A stretch of DNA of 64,000 nucleotides from Maratus speciosus (Eukaryota > Arthropoda > Arachnida > Araneae > Salticidae): NCBI GenBank assembly GCA_963932465.1, contig OZ010800.1, forward strand, positions 100,149,307-100,213,306, written 5' to 3'. Of this stretch, positions 23,691-36,185 are shown one piece after another. Made by a program: the position numbers and the translations under genes. The stretch's first letter is position 1. Each line of letters starts with the position of its first letter. The notes under the pieces are model-generated. The model was given only the letters and a program-made list of their open reading frames with translations. It did no database searches and was not told the DNA's origin.

Positions 23691-25000
23691 TTGAAGTCGA
23701 AACGGAAAAATATTAAATCTAGCGCAACGCAGCTCATGAATAATATCAATGATGTATTTGAAGATTCTGATAGTACAATTGATATGCTTTGGTTAGAAAA
23801 TTGGTTAGCACAAGTTAATGATAAAGAGAATCAATTTCTTGAATTATGTAAGAATTTTGAGGGAAAAATATAAGATTTAAAAATTTTAGAGTCAGATTTT
23901 GAATCTAACCGAGAGTATAGGGAAAAGTGTTTTTCCGTTAACACTAAATTAAATCATAAAATGAAGTATTTACCGAAAGGGGAATAATAATGTCGCTTCA
24001 AATTTGGAGGCTGCCTTTAGTAATATGAACACCAGTTTGCATTTGATGGCCAAACATAGAATTCGCGTTAACCTGCTTAAGCTGGACATTAAGAAATTCG
24101 ATGGTAATTTAGTGGACTGGTAAGAATTTTACATTCAATTTAAATCAGCTATTCATGTGAATGATGAAATAAGCAAAATAGATAAATTTACATATTTGAA
24201 AAGTTTCCTAAAATCAGAGACACAAACTGCCATTCAAGGATTATTAGTTCCCGAAGAAAATTATGATATGGCTGTAAATATTTTAGAATCTCTACGGAAA
24301 AGGGAAATGAAGATCAGGTCTCACATTAATAAGTTATTAAATTTGCCACCTGCCCGTAATTCTTCTAAATTGAAAGAATTGCGCAATTCGTATGATACTT
24401 GCGAAATACATATATGCTGTTTGAAATCATTGGGAATCAAGTTAGAAAGTTATGGAAGTTTATTACTTCCTATAATAACAAAGTTAATACCGAATAGTTT
24501 AATGTTGAATTATAAAAGAGAAAATAAAAGGGAAGCAGAATCGTGTAATATTTCAAAGCTATTAGATTATTTGAGGGCGTAAATCGAAACAAGAGATCAC
24601 ACACTTTCGTTTCGTAAGGAATAAATTTGATGACGACACAAGATTTGAAAACAAAGTAGTTGTACAAAAAGAATTTTCAGATAGGGATTTTGTTAATTGT
24701 AAACCATTTAAGCACAAAATGCCTACGGCAGCTACTTTGAATGCGAAAGTTGAAAATAAATGCATATTCTGTTCAGAAAGCCATGATATAGAACAAGAGT
24801 AAAATAAGGTGTTTCTTATGTTTGAAACGATTTCACCTAGTTAAAAAATGTAAGTCTAAAAATAGATGTAAATTTTGTTTTCGGAGACATAATTCAGTGA
24901 TCTGTTAAGAAAACGAGAATAAAGGAGAAATAACAGATACATTAGTTTCATCAATTCAAAATGGGGACATAACACCACATATTTATTTGCAAACCGCTAC
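23691..25000 (+). pseudogene. BEL/Pao gag, broken
   Basis: Structural protein that would build the particle and bind RNA. The first 60 residues (from 23691) are open and charged, then stops intervene. From 24088 the reading LDIKKFDGN-LVDW and, from 24157, a 141-residue open stretch (KFTYLKSFLKSETQTAIQGL, later RKREMKIRSHINKLLNLPP) match the conserved BEL/Pao gag region (DUF1759 type). Cysteine and histidine knuckle remnants, CIFCSESHDIEQ and CKFCFRRHNSVIC, lie near 24764-24906 with frameshifts between them. Inactive. Confidence 0.78.
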
Positions 25001-25019
25001 TACATTAGCTATAGGAAAA

Positions 25020-28000
25020 GAGCCTAAATCGAAATTACGTGTATTACATGACTTAGGGTCGCAGAGATAATTTATACTGAGTAAAGTTGGAGAAAAATTA
25101 GGTTTACAAGTAGTGAGAGAAGAAAATGTTACAGTTCACATTTTTGGCTCTAAAACCGCGATAAATCAGAAACGTAAGCGGTAAAGGATTCTTTTGAAAA
25201 TCCCGAAATGCTGAATAAAGGTATTAGGATTGAATTTTTAGAGAAAACCGAAATTAGTGAAGATTTATTTGCCGTAAACGAGATGAGAATTCGAGCTTTT
25301 TTATGTAGAAATAAATTGCAATAGCTGATAGAATATATGGAGAATCAAAATATTTTCGATTATCTATTTTGATCGGAAGTGATTATTATTGGAAAATGGT
25401 AACAGATAATATTCGTAGAATTTCAGATAATATTTTACTTTCTGAAATAATTTTAGGACGGACTGTTAATGGTTCTACTGCGTCTAAATATGCTAATATT
25501 TTACAAATTTTGATTAGTGTTATGAAAACTTTTTCAGAGCATGTTAAGTTGGACAGGAATACCGATGTAAACAATACTTCAAAGACTTTCTGAGAGTTAG
25601 AAACTATTGGAACAAAACCAGAAAGAGAAAAATCTGATATAGAGAAAGCAGATTTGGAAAATTATAATAAAATTGTTAAATTTAAGAATAATTTTTATGA
25701 AGTGCAATTACCCTGGAATAAAAGAGTTGTTGAATTAACGGATAATTATGAGTTAGCAAGAAAGAGACTATATTGTTTAAATAAGTAATTTGAGGAAGGT
25801 CCAGAATTTTATCAAAAATATGTCAATGTTATAGATAATTATTTAGAGAAAGGAATGAAAGAAGTTGTTAATTTGAAGCCAAACTCAGTATCTTATTATA
25901 TGCCTCATCAAGCAGTTATACGTGAAGACAAAACAACTACCAATGTTAGAGTCGTTTTCGATGCGTCTTCTCATTCTTCCGAATCTATGTCGTTGAATCA
26001 CTGTTTACATGCGGGTTCAAATTTAAATCCAGATATACTTGATGTTTTACTTCAGTTTCGATTACATAAAATTGCAATCACTGGCGATATTGAACAGGCA
26101 TATTTGCAGATTAGTTTAGATCCTGCAGATAGAGATGCTGTTAAATTTTTAGGGATGGAAAATTCTCCTAATCCAGGGTCAAATTTAAAGTTGAAAATAT
26201 TAGGAATGACCAAAGTTTTATTCGGAGCAAAGCCTAGTTCATTTCTGTTATCTGCAACGATAAAACATCATATCAGTAAATACAAATCAACATTTCCAGA
26301 AACATTTGATCTACTAAATGATTGTCTCTATGTCGATGATCTACATGAAGTATCTCAAGGTTTGAAGGTATATGCCTTTGAGGTTAAGACCATTTTAAAA
26401 GATGCTAATTCCAATATGCGCAAGTGGACTACAAATTTCAGAAGTCTCCAATCGCAATTTGACTTAAACGAAAAAGCTACCCATCAAAAATCTGCTTATA
26501 AAAAAGTTCTAGGTTATAAATGGAATACCAAAGAAGATTATTTGAAAGTTGAATTGTAGAATCTTTTGAAAGATGACGATAAGAATAACGGTGTAACCAA
26601 AAGAGAAGTTTTAAAGATGATAGGAACAATATATGATCTGATAGTAATTTTAAATCCCTTTACAGTAACTGCAAGAATACTTATGCAAGGAATTTGGAAA
26701 GAAGGTCTGAATTGGGAAGATAAATTGAATAAGATGCGCATAATAAATGGATTAAGTGGTGCAAGCAACTAAGTTCTATTGAAGCTGCAAAGATTGCCAG
26801 ACATTATTTTGGTGAACATTCAAAAGATGCTATACAGGATTTACAATTACACTGTAACTAAAATTCTAACGACGCAAGTTCCAAAGCGTATGGATTTGTT
26901 GTTTATATAAGATATCGTGTTAGTGAACAAACATTTACTAGTTTTTTCATTTCCAAAGTCAGTGTTGCTCCAATCAAGAAATGATCACTGCAAAGTTTGG
27001 AGCTGATGAGCGCAATAATAGGGAATAGACTAACAGCCTGTGTTAATCAACATCTTTCCAAAGAAATTTAAATTAGTCGACATTTCTGGACAGATTCAAT
27101 GATTGCCCTGCAATGGATCAGAGGCAATGTTCACGGATGGAAGCCATTTGTTCAGAATAGGATTCGAAAAATACAGCAAAAAACAAATCCAAACTAGTGA
27201 TCTCATTGTCTTGGCTCAGAAAACCCTGCCGACCTGTTAACCAGAGGCGAAAAGACAGAATCATTTTTAAAAAATGAAGCATTGCTTAACGGCCCCAAGT
27301 GTCTGAAAGGAAATTAAACATTTTGGCCTCAAGAAACGAAAGAAAATCATATCAAAGGTGTCGAAGTAGAGAAAAGATCATCAAAGAAAACAAAAATTGT
27401 CCATACTAGCTGTGTCTCAAGAAGAAAATAGATTTTTAATTGAAAAATACAGTACATTAAATAGAGTGCTTCGCGTCAACTGTTGGATATTCAGATTTGC
27501 GAACAATACAGAGAGGTGTGTAAGTAAACTTTCAGGACCTTTGAGTGCTGAAGAAATGTTGAAAGCCGAGAAATATTGGATAAAACAGACACCGTAAAAA
27601 TACCTTCCAGAAGGAAGAGAAGCATTGCGTAAGATGAAAATAATCGCAAGAAAATCAAAAATTCTAAATTTAAATACGCTCTCAGATGAAGATGGAAACA
27701 TGCGAATAAAAATAAGACTCCAGAATCCAAATTTAAGTTGTTCAGAAGCCCATCCCATTTTCCTCCCAGGCAAAAATCATTTCACATATTTTAAAATCAA
27801 AAGAGCTCTTGAAGAATTAGCTCATGCTGGAGTTGCCGAAACACTCGCCCAATAAAGAGAATGTTTATGGATTATAAAGGGTGGGCAACAAGTAAACCGT
27901 GTACTAGGGCGATGTCGATGTATCATCTGTAAAAAAAGTCAGTACTAAACATTACTGCCAATACATTGCAACCCTTCTTTCAGATAAAATTAAAGGAGAT

Positions 28001-28150
28001 AAACAACCAAACCTTTTGTGAAAATTAGGCATTGTTACAGATATTCAACTTGGTAGAGACGGAAAGGATCGAGCATGCACTTTAAGACTGGCAACAGGCA
28101 ATTTTATTCGGCGAAAATTGCAACAAATATAGCATTGTAAATTGACAATT
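25020..28150 (+). pseudogene. BEL/Pao pol, broken, integrase core deleted
   Basis: Visible in order: protease start VLHDLGSQ-stop-FI near 25040 (usual form DSGSQRSFI); ILIGSDYYWKM near 25370; reverse transcriptase 25855-26559 with RVVFDASSHSS, GDIEQAYLQI, the FGAKPSSFLL block and the catalytic YVDD near 26330; RNase H and connection with FWTDSMIALQWIRGN near 27085 and ENPADLLTRGEK near 27220. Integrase N-terminal part follows at 27400-27950, with AEEMLKAEKYWIKQ and a degenerate CIICKK finger. The text then jumps to a C-terminal LGIVTDIQLGRDGKDRACTL near 28028-28087, so the DDE core and its surroundings are absent. Stops are frequent. The missing part is present, inverted and from another copy, at 28537-29665. 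Confidence 0.85.
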
Positions 28151-28183
28151 ATAAAGAATAACTTATCTGTATGAGCGGGAAGA

Positions 28184-28529
28184 TGTTGTAGTTTCTGACT
28201 CGGTTTCAAAACTCTTTGGTGCGTGGTCAAATAACAAGCTGTGTGAACTGAAATGATCCTTTTTTGTTTACTATTTGATTTTTATGTTTTTTTTTCGATT
28301 AATTTTCTGTAGACGAGATGTACGAAGTTTAAAATTAGGATGTGTAAAAAGATATTTATGTACCTGATTTAGTGTTAATTTCGTTCATTAAATGTTTTGT
28401 TTCGTCCTGCAGAGTTTATATTCTTCGAAGTAAATACAGCTTGAACAAGATCAGCCATATCAAATCGTCTAGAATTCACAACCGAGGTAAGAAAGTGTTA
28501 GATTACAAGATACCGTTATTTTTATAGCA
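28184..28529 (+). repeat. 3' LTR of the BEL/Pao element
   Basis: Starts TGTTGTAGTTTCTGA and ends TTTATAGCA. It has about the same length as the 5' LTR with scattered substitutions and small indels (for example GACCCTTTTT versus GATCCTTTTT), consistent with age. Confidence 0.87.
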
Positions 28530-28536
28530 GAAACAC

Positions 28537-29665
28537 ATAGAACAGTCATAAGTTCTTCAAAAGTTAATGTTGAAGTACCGAAAGTTCGGATCATGGGAAT
28601 TTTAACACGTCTAATCAGACGCTTCCAACATCCGCCCTACTAAGCTGCTGTTGGAGGGATGAACTGCTATTTAACAGGTGACAGTTCTTACAAATAAACT
28701 TTTTCCTTCCAAGGATTTTAAGAGGATTTTTGTGCGTCTAAAGTTGGTGCCATTAGTACATAGTGGTCGGTCTTCCTTTTCTCCATATAAACATTTGTAG
28801 TAACTGAAAGAATCCTTCTGTTGAAAGACTGGATACAATTTCCTGCATCAAGTACTACCCTGTATACTGCACACGTAAAAAGTACAAAACAAACTTTAGA
28901 TCATTGCTTTACGAAAAGAGGACGGAACAGATCATTTCCAAAAACTTTAGATACTTTGGAATCTCTGACTCGATCTAGAGGTAGATGAATGAGGGTGTAG
29001 TGTATGTTTTTTCAGAGTATCTTTTACATATGTAACACATTGTTGACCTCTAATGTTGCGTCTAGAAGATTTTATCCAATATTTTTCTCTTAAAATGGAT
29101 CCAACCTTTTGAAGTGGAGCATGACAATCCTTTAAATGAATTCTTGAAGTAGACAATTGACTAAATAATGCTTTGAAGGTAATAAAATTGGATATCTGAA
29201 TGTAAACTCGTCATCTCTCTCTAATATCTTTGTTTTCATTTTCAACTAGCCTTCTTGGTTATCATAACCTTCAATCCTTTCCTTGCATCAGTAGAATTTT
29301 CAAAACGTTTAGATTGTATTCTAGACCAGAGTAACGTTTCCGCATCTTCTTTTTCTTCGGTGGACAATTTTGATGGAAAAGATCTATTTCTATTTCTTCA
29401 CTTCAATATTAATCTCTTCATCCAACATATGATATTTATAAATCTACCGAATTTTGAATTTCTACTGTATATCATAAAATCATCTGAAATAGAACATACA
29501 AGAGTAGACACTGTAGTCTTATTGTTTTCAGTAATTAATAATTCATCGTTGGTATTTATTTCTGATTGTAGTAAATTTTCTTCCGAAAAGCTCAACCATT
29601 CTGGTCCCCCCCCCCCCCCCACCATCTCATCAGCATCAGCTATTTAGGATTACATTCTCGAGAAT
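28537..29665 (-). pseudogene. inverted BEL/Pao integrase fragment
   Basis: On the minus strand, from 29665 down, the order is: EWLSFSEENLLQSEIN near 29600, SKFGRFINIICWMKRLI near 29435, an LSTEEKEDAETLLW-like block near 29340, KYWIKSSRRNIRGQQCVTYVK near 29040-29090 (finger region, CxxC already changed), VSSLSTEGFFQLLQ near 28825 and RKGRPTTMY near 28775. After the core comes FIPPTAA...GGCWKRLIR near 28615-28660. This is the BEL/Pao integrase N-terminus, finger, core and the usual post-core block, so it overlaps and extends the plus-strand element's integrase. Stops and frameshifts are frequent. It lies only a few bases beyond the 3' LTR. Confidence 0.8.
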
Positions 29666-29884
29666 GTAGATCAGCAGGGTTGAGATTCAGAAAATTTACA
29701 AATTTCTCGACATCTGTTACCCACAAACATCATTGAATATTTCTTAGAATCCAAACGAAAATAGTCGAAAAAATTCGAAAAAGACAAATTGTTTTTTTTT
29801 TTTTAAATCAGCAATTAAAAAAAGGAATTAAGAGCAAATATTTTTCTTTTTGTTGTTGTAGTCTAAAATTCAGATATTCTTCTT

Positions 29885-29919
<35 letters not shown>

Positions 29920-30549
29920 ATTTGTAATTTATTTTCCTAAATCAACATAACATCTTATATCTATATTTGCAATCTATTTAACTCAATTACCAAAACAGCA
30001 AGTCTTAAAAAAGTAGTTGTCACATTGTATCCATCGTGAGTGAAGTTACACACGTAATTAGAAAATTGTTTTAAAAATACCATCATATGTTAACCCATTA
30101 AAGACGGAATTATTTTTTTCTTTTTAAAATATTACAAAAGTTGCCTTTCATACCACTTTTTCCTAAAAGAAATATTTATCTTATTTTATAGCAGAGATTC
30201 TGTCATCAAAGAAAGTTACAAATTTTGTTCTTAATTACTGGTATTCAAACATCAAATCTATTGACAGCTATGCTGTGGCCATATGGTAACGCTAATTTAA
30301 TGAAACACACCGATTTTTTATTATGCAATTAAATTTCATGTATTTAGAAAAATAGTTTCAGAAAGAAATTAAGTTTTTAAAATTTCATCTTTATAGTAAA
30401 GTTAAAAAAAAAAAATAAATAAATAAATAAATAAAAATAAATAAAACTTCGCGTAAACCACTATTATTGATATATCTTAAATAAACAAAATTTTTCAAAG
30501 TCCTCGATCTGGCGCATGTAATATTTATGTAATCGTTCTTATACAGGAA

Positions 30550-30760
30550 GAAGATGAATGATGTTTGATTCACCAAATCAAAAAGCATTTTTATTCACGT
30601 TGCTTTGTGCTCTAGAAAATATTTGAAGACATAAAAAAGGAAGTCTTCATTTGTCATAAAAATTGAATTCTGTTCCACTAGTCTAAAAAGCTACGAATTA
30701 TTACAAACAATTCTATTCTACCAATCTTATTCCTGTTATACACTAATTTATATTTTAGAT
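30550..30760 (+). repeat. dispersed repeat family D, copy 3
   Basis: Shares GCATTTTTATTCACGTTGCT, TTGTGCTCTAGAAAATAT, GACATAAAAAAGGAAGTC and TTTGTCATAAAAATTGAATT with copy 2. No coding capacity. Confidence 0.6.
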
Positions 30761-31489
30761 TTGTATGGACTTTACAGGTTTAAGTAAGTAACTAAAAATA
30801 GTTTAAATATATATTTATATAATGTGTTTTTTTAATGCGTGCGAGAACAAAAAAACATTTAAAAAATTAAAGAAAATATCTTAAAAAAGATGTAATAAGA
30901 AAATAATTTGCCATCTTTTAAAAACAAAATAAAGAAATAAAGAAATATATTACAAATATTTAAAACGAATAGTTTAATTTCCTTAATGGAATTAAAAAAT
31001 TGGGATTTCAAATATTCGAGGATTAAAAAATATGGATAATTCATTTCTGTAACATTTAAAGATAATTATAACAAATACACAGTTATTACAATGTTACAAA
31101 ACAGGTTAAATTAAATTATTAAGACCAAGAAGTAATTCATATATAAGAAATGTTTCCTTTTTTTATTTAAACTGTAGAAATGTGAAGCAAAATGCCTTCT
31201 CATTCGACCTTTTTTATAGAATCTGTTTACACAACAGTTATATACCTCTAGTAAAAATAAACGTACCGATATTTTTTTATACATATCCTACCGGAAGGGG
31301 TGACCTCTATATAAAAAGTTATATATTTTACGATGTTTTGCGAAAAAATATACTAATTGTTACAAATTGTTTAGTTAGTTACCACTTGAGGGGTGATCGG
31401 ATAATTTTTATTTCACCTTCGATTAATGAATGTTCGCATCAGAAAAAAAAAAAAAAAAATATTAAATTTTACTTTTCTAACTTTGGTGG

Positions 31490-31530
<41 letters not shown>
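31490..31530. repeat. A homopolymer
   Basis: About 40 A in a row; its length is unreliable in any assembly. Confidence 0.95.
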
Positions 31531-31531
<1 letters not shown>

Positions 31532-32394
31532 ATGAAATAGTTTTTTCCTATTTTGCAATAAACCTTTTCGCATATTCCGGTGAAAATTCGACATTACAGA
31601 AACAGAATTATTTGCCTCTTAAAAGGTTTAAGTAAAAAAAAAAAAATTATAATTACGAAAAAATATAAGAGAAAAATTAATTATTTCAAGAAATTCGGAA
31701 ATTTAATAAACAAATATTGTGCAAATTTGTTTACGCTCACCACATATTTTTAGGATTATTTCATTCTGGATATAACCTGAAATGTTCAAATCAGAATCCC
31801 ACTTGGAATAAAGTCAATTTCTAATTATACCATCACACATTAACAAATATCATGTAATACAGTAGAATAAATGATGTAATAGAGAAAATACGCAATTTAC
31901 TAATGCTCTTAAAAAGTAAAACATTTATACATTTATGATTTAACATAAATTTATTCAGGGGTCAAATTACCCCTTACAGTAGTTAAGCCTAAAATATTTT
32001 TTTTCTGGGCATAAAAGTTAGTTCGGAGATGAGGCATTTTAAGAAGTATTATGATCCTATATTTTAATAAAAGTCATGAAATATAAAGAACTTTCGTAAT
32101 GTTTATTTTAAGAAATTCCAAATTTTTTTTCAAAAATGGTCATTTAACCACTCGCGGTCGTTTTAGTGTTAAGACCGTAAGTTGGTGAATAATCTGATCA
32201 GATATGCTTCGTAATATGGTAAAGGAACCTTGGACGGCGGAAAGACTGCTTAATTTGCTCCAGATTTTCCACAGTGTACTGCATGTTTTATGAAAGATTG
32301 TATACAAAAATGTAAAGTAACTAGATGAATATATTTTAAATATTTCTATCCCGCAATTGCATGTATATGATAAATTGCTATTATAAGGCTTTTT

Positions 32395-32518
32395 AGGTAG
32401 CTTTCTTTACAAAAAAGCTACCTATTGCAGCCGTTCGGAGGAAAGCGATTTCAAAAAATTTTGGTATATTTTCATCGATCATGACCCCCAGACCCCGAAA
32501 CCACCCTCCGTTCAAAAT

Positions 32519-32558
<40 letters not shown>

Positions 32559-34900
32559 GACCTATGTCACACTGTAACTCCCGTAATTATGAACCGATTT
32601 CGATGTAATTCGGTGTGTACATAGTACATACCAATGTCTCGACCGAGTTCGTTGGCCAGCTTCATCCGCCGTTTTGTTTCAAAATGGCGGCCATTTAAAA
32701 TTTTTAAAAAAATTTAAAACTTCAAATGTGGTACCAAAAAATTAAAAATGGAAAAATATTTTTTTCTTATGTATTTGACCTTTATACAAAGATTTCGGAC
32801 CAGTTTTTGTTTCGTCTATATCTTAAAAAATGGCTGAGTTATAGCATTTTGAATTTCTAGCGTGGCTGATATTTTGAAACGTCCTGAATTTTATCACGCG
32901 ATAAATGGTGTATTTATGAACCGATTTGGATGTAATTCGGTGTGTACATAGTACATACCAATCTCTCGACCGAGTTCGTTGGCCAGCTTCATCCGCCATT
33001 TTGTTTCAAAATAGCGGCCATTTAAAATTTTTTTAAAAATTTAAAATTTAAAATGTGGTACCAAAAAGTTGAAAATGGAAAAATATTTTTTTCTTATGTA
33101 TTTGACCTTTATACAAAAATTTCGGACCAGTTTTTGTTTCGTCTATATCTTAAAAAATGGCTGAGTTATAGCATTTTGAATTTCTAGCGTGGCTGACATT
33201 TTGAAACGTCCTGAATTTTGTCACGCGATAAAAGGCGTATTTATGAACCGATTTGGATGTAATTCGGTGTGTACATAGTACATACCAATCTCTCGACCGA
33301 GTTCGTTGGCCAGCTTCATCCGCCATCTTGTATAAAAATGGCGGCCATTTAAATTTTTAAGAAAAATTTAAATTTGAAATGTGGTACCAAAAATTGAAAA
33401 TTGAAAAAATATTTTCTTCTTATGTGTTTGACCTTGATAAAAAGATTCGGGAGCAGTTTTTGTTTCGTCTATATCTTAAGAAATGGCTGAGTTATAGCAT
33501 TTTGAATTTCTAGCGTGGCTGACATTTTGAAACGTCCTGATTTTTCTCACGTAATAACAGGCGTATTTATGAACAGACTTGGATGTACCTTGGTGTGTAC
33601 ATAGTACATACAAATATCTAGGCCGAGTTCGTTGGCCAGCTTCATCCGCCATCTTGTTTCAAAATGGCGGCCATTTAAAAAAATTAAAAAATAAAACAAT
33701 TTAAATGAGATACCAAAAAATTGGAAAATGAAAAAGATTTTTTTTTGTATGTGTTTGACCTTAATACAAAGATTCCGGAACAGTTTTTCTTTCGTCTATA
33801 TCTAAAAAAAAATGGCTGAGTAATAGCATTTTGAATTTCTCTTGTGGCTGACATTTTAAAACGACCTGATTTTTGTCACGCGATAACAGGCGCATTTATG
33901 AACCTCTTTTGGTGTAACTTGGTCTGTACATAGTACATACCAATGTCTCGACCGAGTTCGTTGGCCAGCTTCATTCGCCATCTTGTTTCAAAAGGGTTGC
34001 CATTTAAAAAAAATTAAATTTAAAATTCAAAATGAGGTATTAAAAAATTGGAAAATGAAAAAAATTTTTTTTATGTGTTTGGCCTTGATACAAAGATTCC
34101 GGAGCAGTTTTTGTTTCTGAAAATTTGTTCTTTTGTTGATATCTTAAAAAATGGTTGATTTATAGCACTTTGAATTTCTAGCATGGCTAACATTTTGAAA
34201 CGATCTTGCATTTGTCACGCGATAACACACGTATTCGCCTATTTCGATGTAAGAAGGCATGTTGATAGTATACATCAACACCTCGACCAAGTTCGCTGGC
34301 CAGATTCATCAGCCATCTTGTTTCAAAATGACGGCCATTAAATTAAAATATATATATATATTTAAAGTGAGGTGCAAAAAAATTAGAAATTGAAAAAGGT
34401 TTCTTTCTTAAGTATTTGATCTTGATATAAGGATTCGGGAGCATTTTTTGTTCGTCTTTACCTTAAAAAATGGCTCAGATATAGCAGTTTCAATTTCTAT
34501 TGTGGGTGACATTTTGAAAAATCTGATTTTTTGCATGCGACAGCACTCCTATATATTAACCGATTCCGATGTGAGTGAGCATGTGCACAGCAATTACTAA
34601 GGTCTCGACCAAGTTCACTGCTTAGCCTCATCCACCATGTTGTCTTAAAATGACAGGCACTTTAAGAAATTGCCGAATTTGGCAGCCAAATATAAGTTAC
34701 TTTAAAGAAAAGCAGCTTGGATAAAGCTGACTAATTTCGCGAAATTCTCATTCATTATATTGATAAAAATTAGTATTGAATCTCCTATATTCGGTTTCCA
34801 CTAAATTGAGCTTCGTGTGTTTGCATGATATAAGTTGGCTTTTTTTAAATAAGGATTATGAAAGCTACATCTTCCTCCCGGCACTGGCCGGAAGGACTTT
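32395..34900 (+). repeat. tandem array of ~327-bp units, about 6.5 copies
   Basis: Unit starts (TATGAACCGATTT or a worn form) lie at 32591, 32918, 33245, 33571, 33900, about 34236 and 34558, so successive distances are 327, 327, 326, 329, ~336 and ~322. Each unit holds GTACATAGTACATACCAA, TCGACCGAGTTCGTTGGCCA, GCTTCATCCGCCAT, AAAATGGCGGCCATTTAAA and AAAAAATGGCTGAGTTATAG. Units become more diverged toward the right. A short inverted word AGGTAGCTTT / AAAAGCTACCT stands at 32395-32425 before the array, and a related GAAAGCTAC occurs near 34860. No unit keeps an open frame across its length. Confidence 0.88.
32520..32556. repeat. (TA)n microsatellite
   Basis: Uninterrupted AT/TA tract just before the 327-bp tandem array. 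Confidence 0.95.
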
Positions 34901-36185
34901 TTAGATAATCAAGCATACCATTAAGGCGTAAAAAGTATTTTTTTATGTTTTTCTTTTTCTTTTTTACGAAATAGATGACTTGTGTGTTTCGGGGTGCTAA
35001 GTGTTTGAATTTATACGTTTGACTAGATAAAACAAGTGCTTTTTAGATAATTTAAAATAACATTGAAAGGTAATTTTTGTATGTTGTTATCTACACAAAA
35101 ATAGAAGCATGCAAATCTCGAATGATCGATATTTTGAATCCTTCTCTTCTCTTGATAAGTTTATTTCTTGTATATTTTGTAAAATAAAATTAATTACTAA
35201 AATATATACCATATTTGGTTATCTTTATGAAACAGAAACTTGCAAAAAAGTACTATTGAGTATTTTGGTCTAAAATAATTTACACTTTATAAATACCAAT
35301 TAGATACTTCATTATATTTCCAAGAGATAGTAACAACGATCTTAAAATATATCGTTATCGATTAGCATCTTAAGAAACTTCTCATTTTTGTAAGTTGGCC
35401 TTAGCTTCTTTTCTTTAAAAATAACTTTTTGGAAGACATGAGATCAAACGTGTTTTATTAACAAATTTGCATTTTCTCTTCTTCTTCTTTTTTTTCTTTT
35501 ATCTAACCTGTGTTTATGATGTGATGTACCAAAATTATTTGTTGAATATTTCACGAAAAGGAACGACAAACTTTTCTTTAGAAATAAAAATGTAACCAAA
35601 ACGTTTTTTGTTAGGTTACTTCGCGCGAGTCAAATCGTACAGAAAAGGAAAGCTTTTATATAATGATTAAAATAAAATTTATATAATTATCTACTTATAC
35701 ATTAAACGAGTTGTATATGTTTTTTTTTTTTCAAACGGAAGCAAAATTTTGCTAATAAGCTATCCGATAATAAGTAAATCCAATGATTGTGTCTTAGAAT
35801 AAATTTAAATCCTGATAACGTAGCCACAATTTCAAACTTTCATAATTTTGAGGATCCTTTAATTAAGAATTGCAAATGATCATTTTTGTTTGTTGGTAAC
35901 TATAAAAATCCCCAAAATTTCAAATTTAAACTACACAGGTAAAAGACTGACTGTTCTTCATCAGTGAGTGGACAGGCATACGTAACTCCACCCCGACTGT
36001 TAAAAAATTACAGGTTTCTAAACACACGTCTGTCCTGTACTCAAAATAACCGAAAAAAACTAATGTCATTTTACATATAAAATTTAAAAATAAAATAGAA
36101 ATATCAATATTGGCTTACAAAAATTATTAAAAAAGATACATGTTTTTTTATGTAAGTTTAAGAATTGTAGTTATTTCTGGTAGAT
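34901..36185. other. gene-free stretch
   Basis: Unique AT-rich sequence. Around 35940-36000 there is a slightly GC-richer patch with ACTGTTCTTCATCAGTGAGT that might belong to the Penelope-like element downstream. No gene was seen. Confidence 0.4.

Larger units (their letters stand above)
23255..28529 (+). mobile_element. BEL/Pao LTR retrotransposon, inactive
   Basis: Two similar direct LTRs (23255-23602 and 28184-28529) enclose gag and pol pieces in BEL/Pao order: gag, zinc knuckles, protease, reverse transcriptase, RNase H, integrase. The integrase core is missing. The 5-bp flanks GACAT and GAAAC do not match, so the target duplication is lost or one side has been rearranged. The many LTR differences and the stops in every domain mark an old insertion. 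Confidence 0.88.
29666..32394. other. gene-free stretch with homopolymers
   Basis: A C run at 29605-29620 lies just inside the previous feature. T run near 29888-29917, a TAAA-type simple repeat near 30410-30445, dispersed repeat D copy 3 at 30550-30760, A runs near 31442-31458 and 31490-31530. The frame over 31182-31535 ends in poly-lysine from an A run and is not a convincing gene. Confidence 0.5.

Noticed and set aside
31182..31535. 117-residue plus-strand frame
   Set aside because: It ends in poly-lysine from A runs, has AT-driven composition and no family resemblance.
35941..35990. CTGATGA word (minus strand) near a Penelope-like element, suggesting a hammerhead ribozyme
   Set aside because: The required GAAA half of the core is absent and the word is antisense to the reverse transcriptase fragment.
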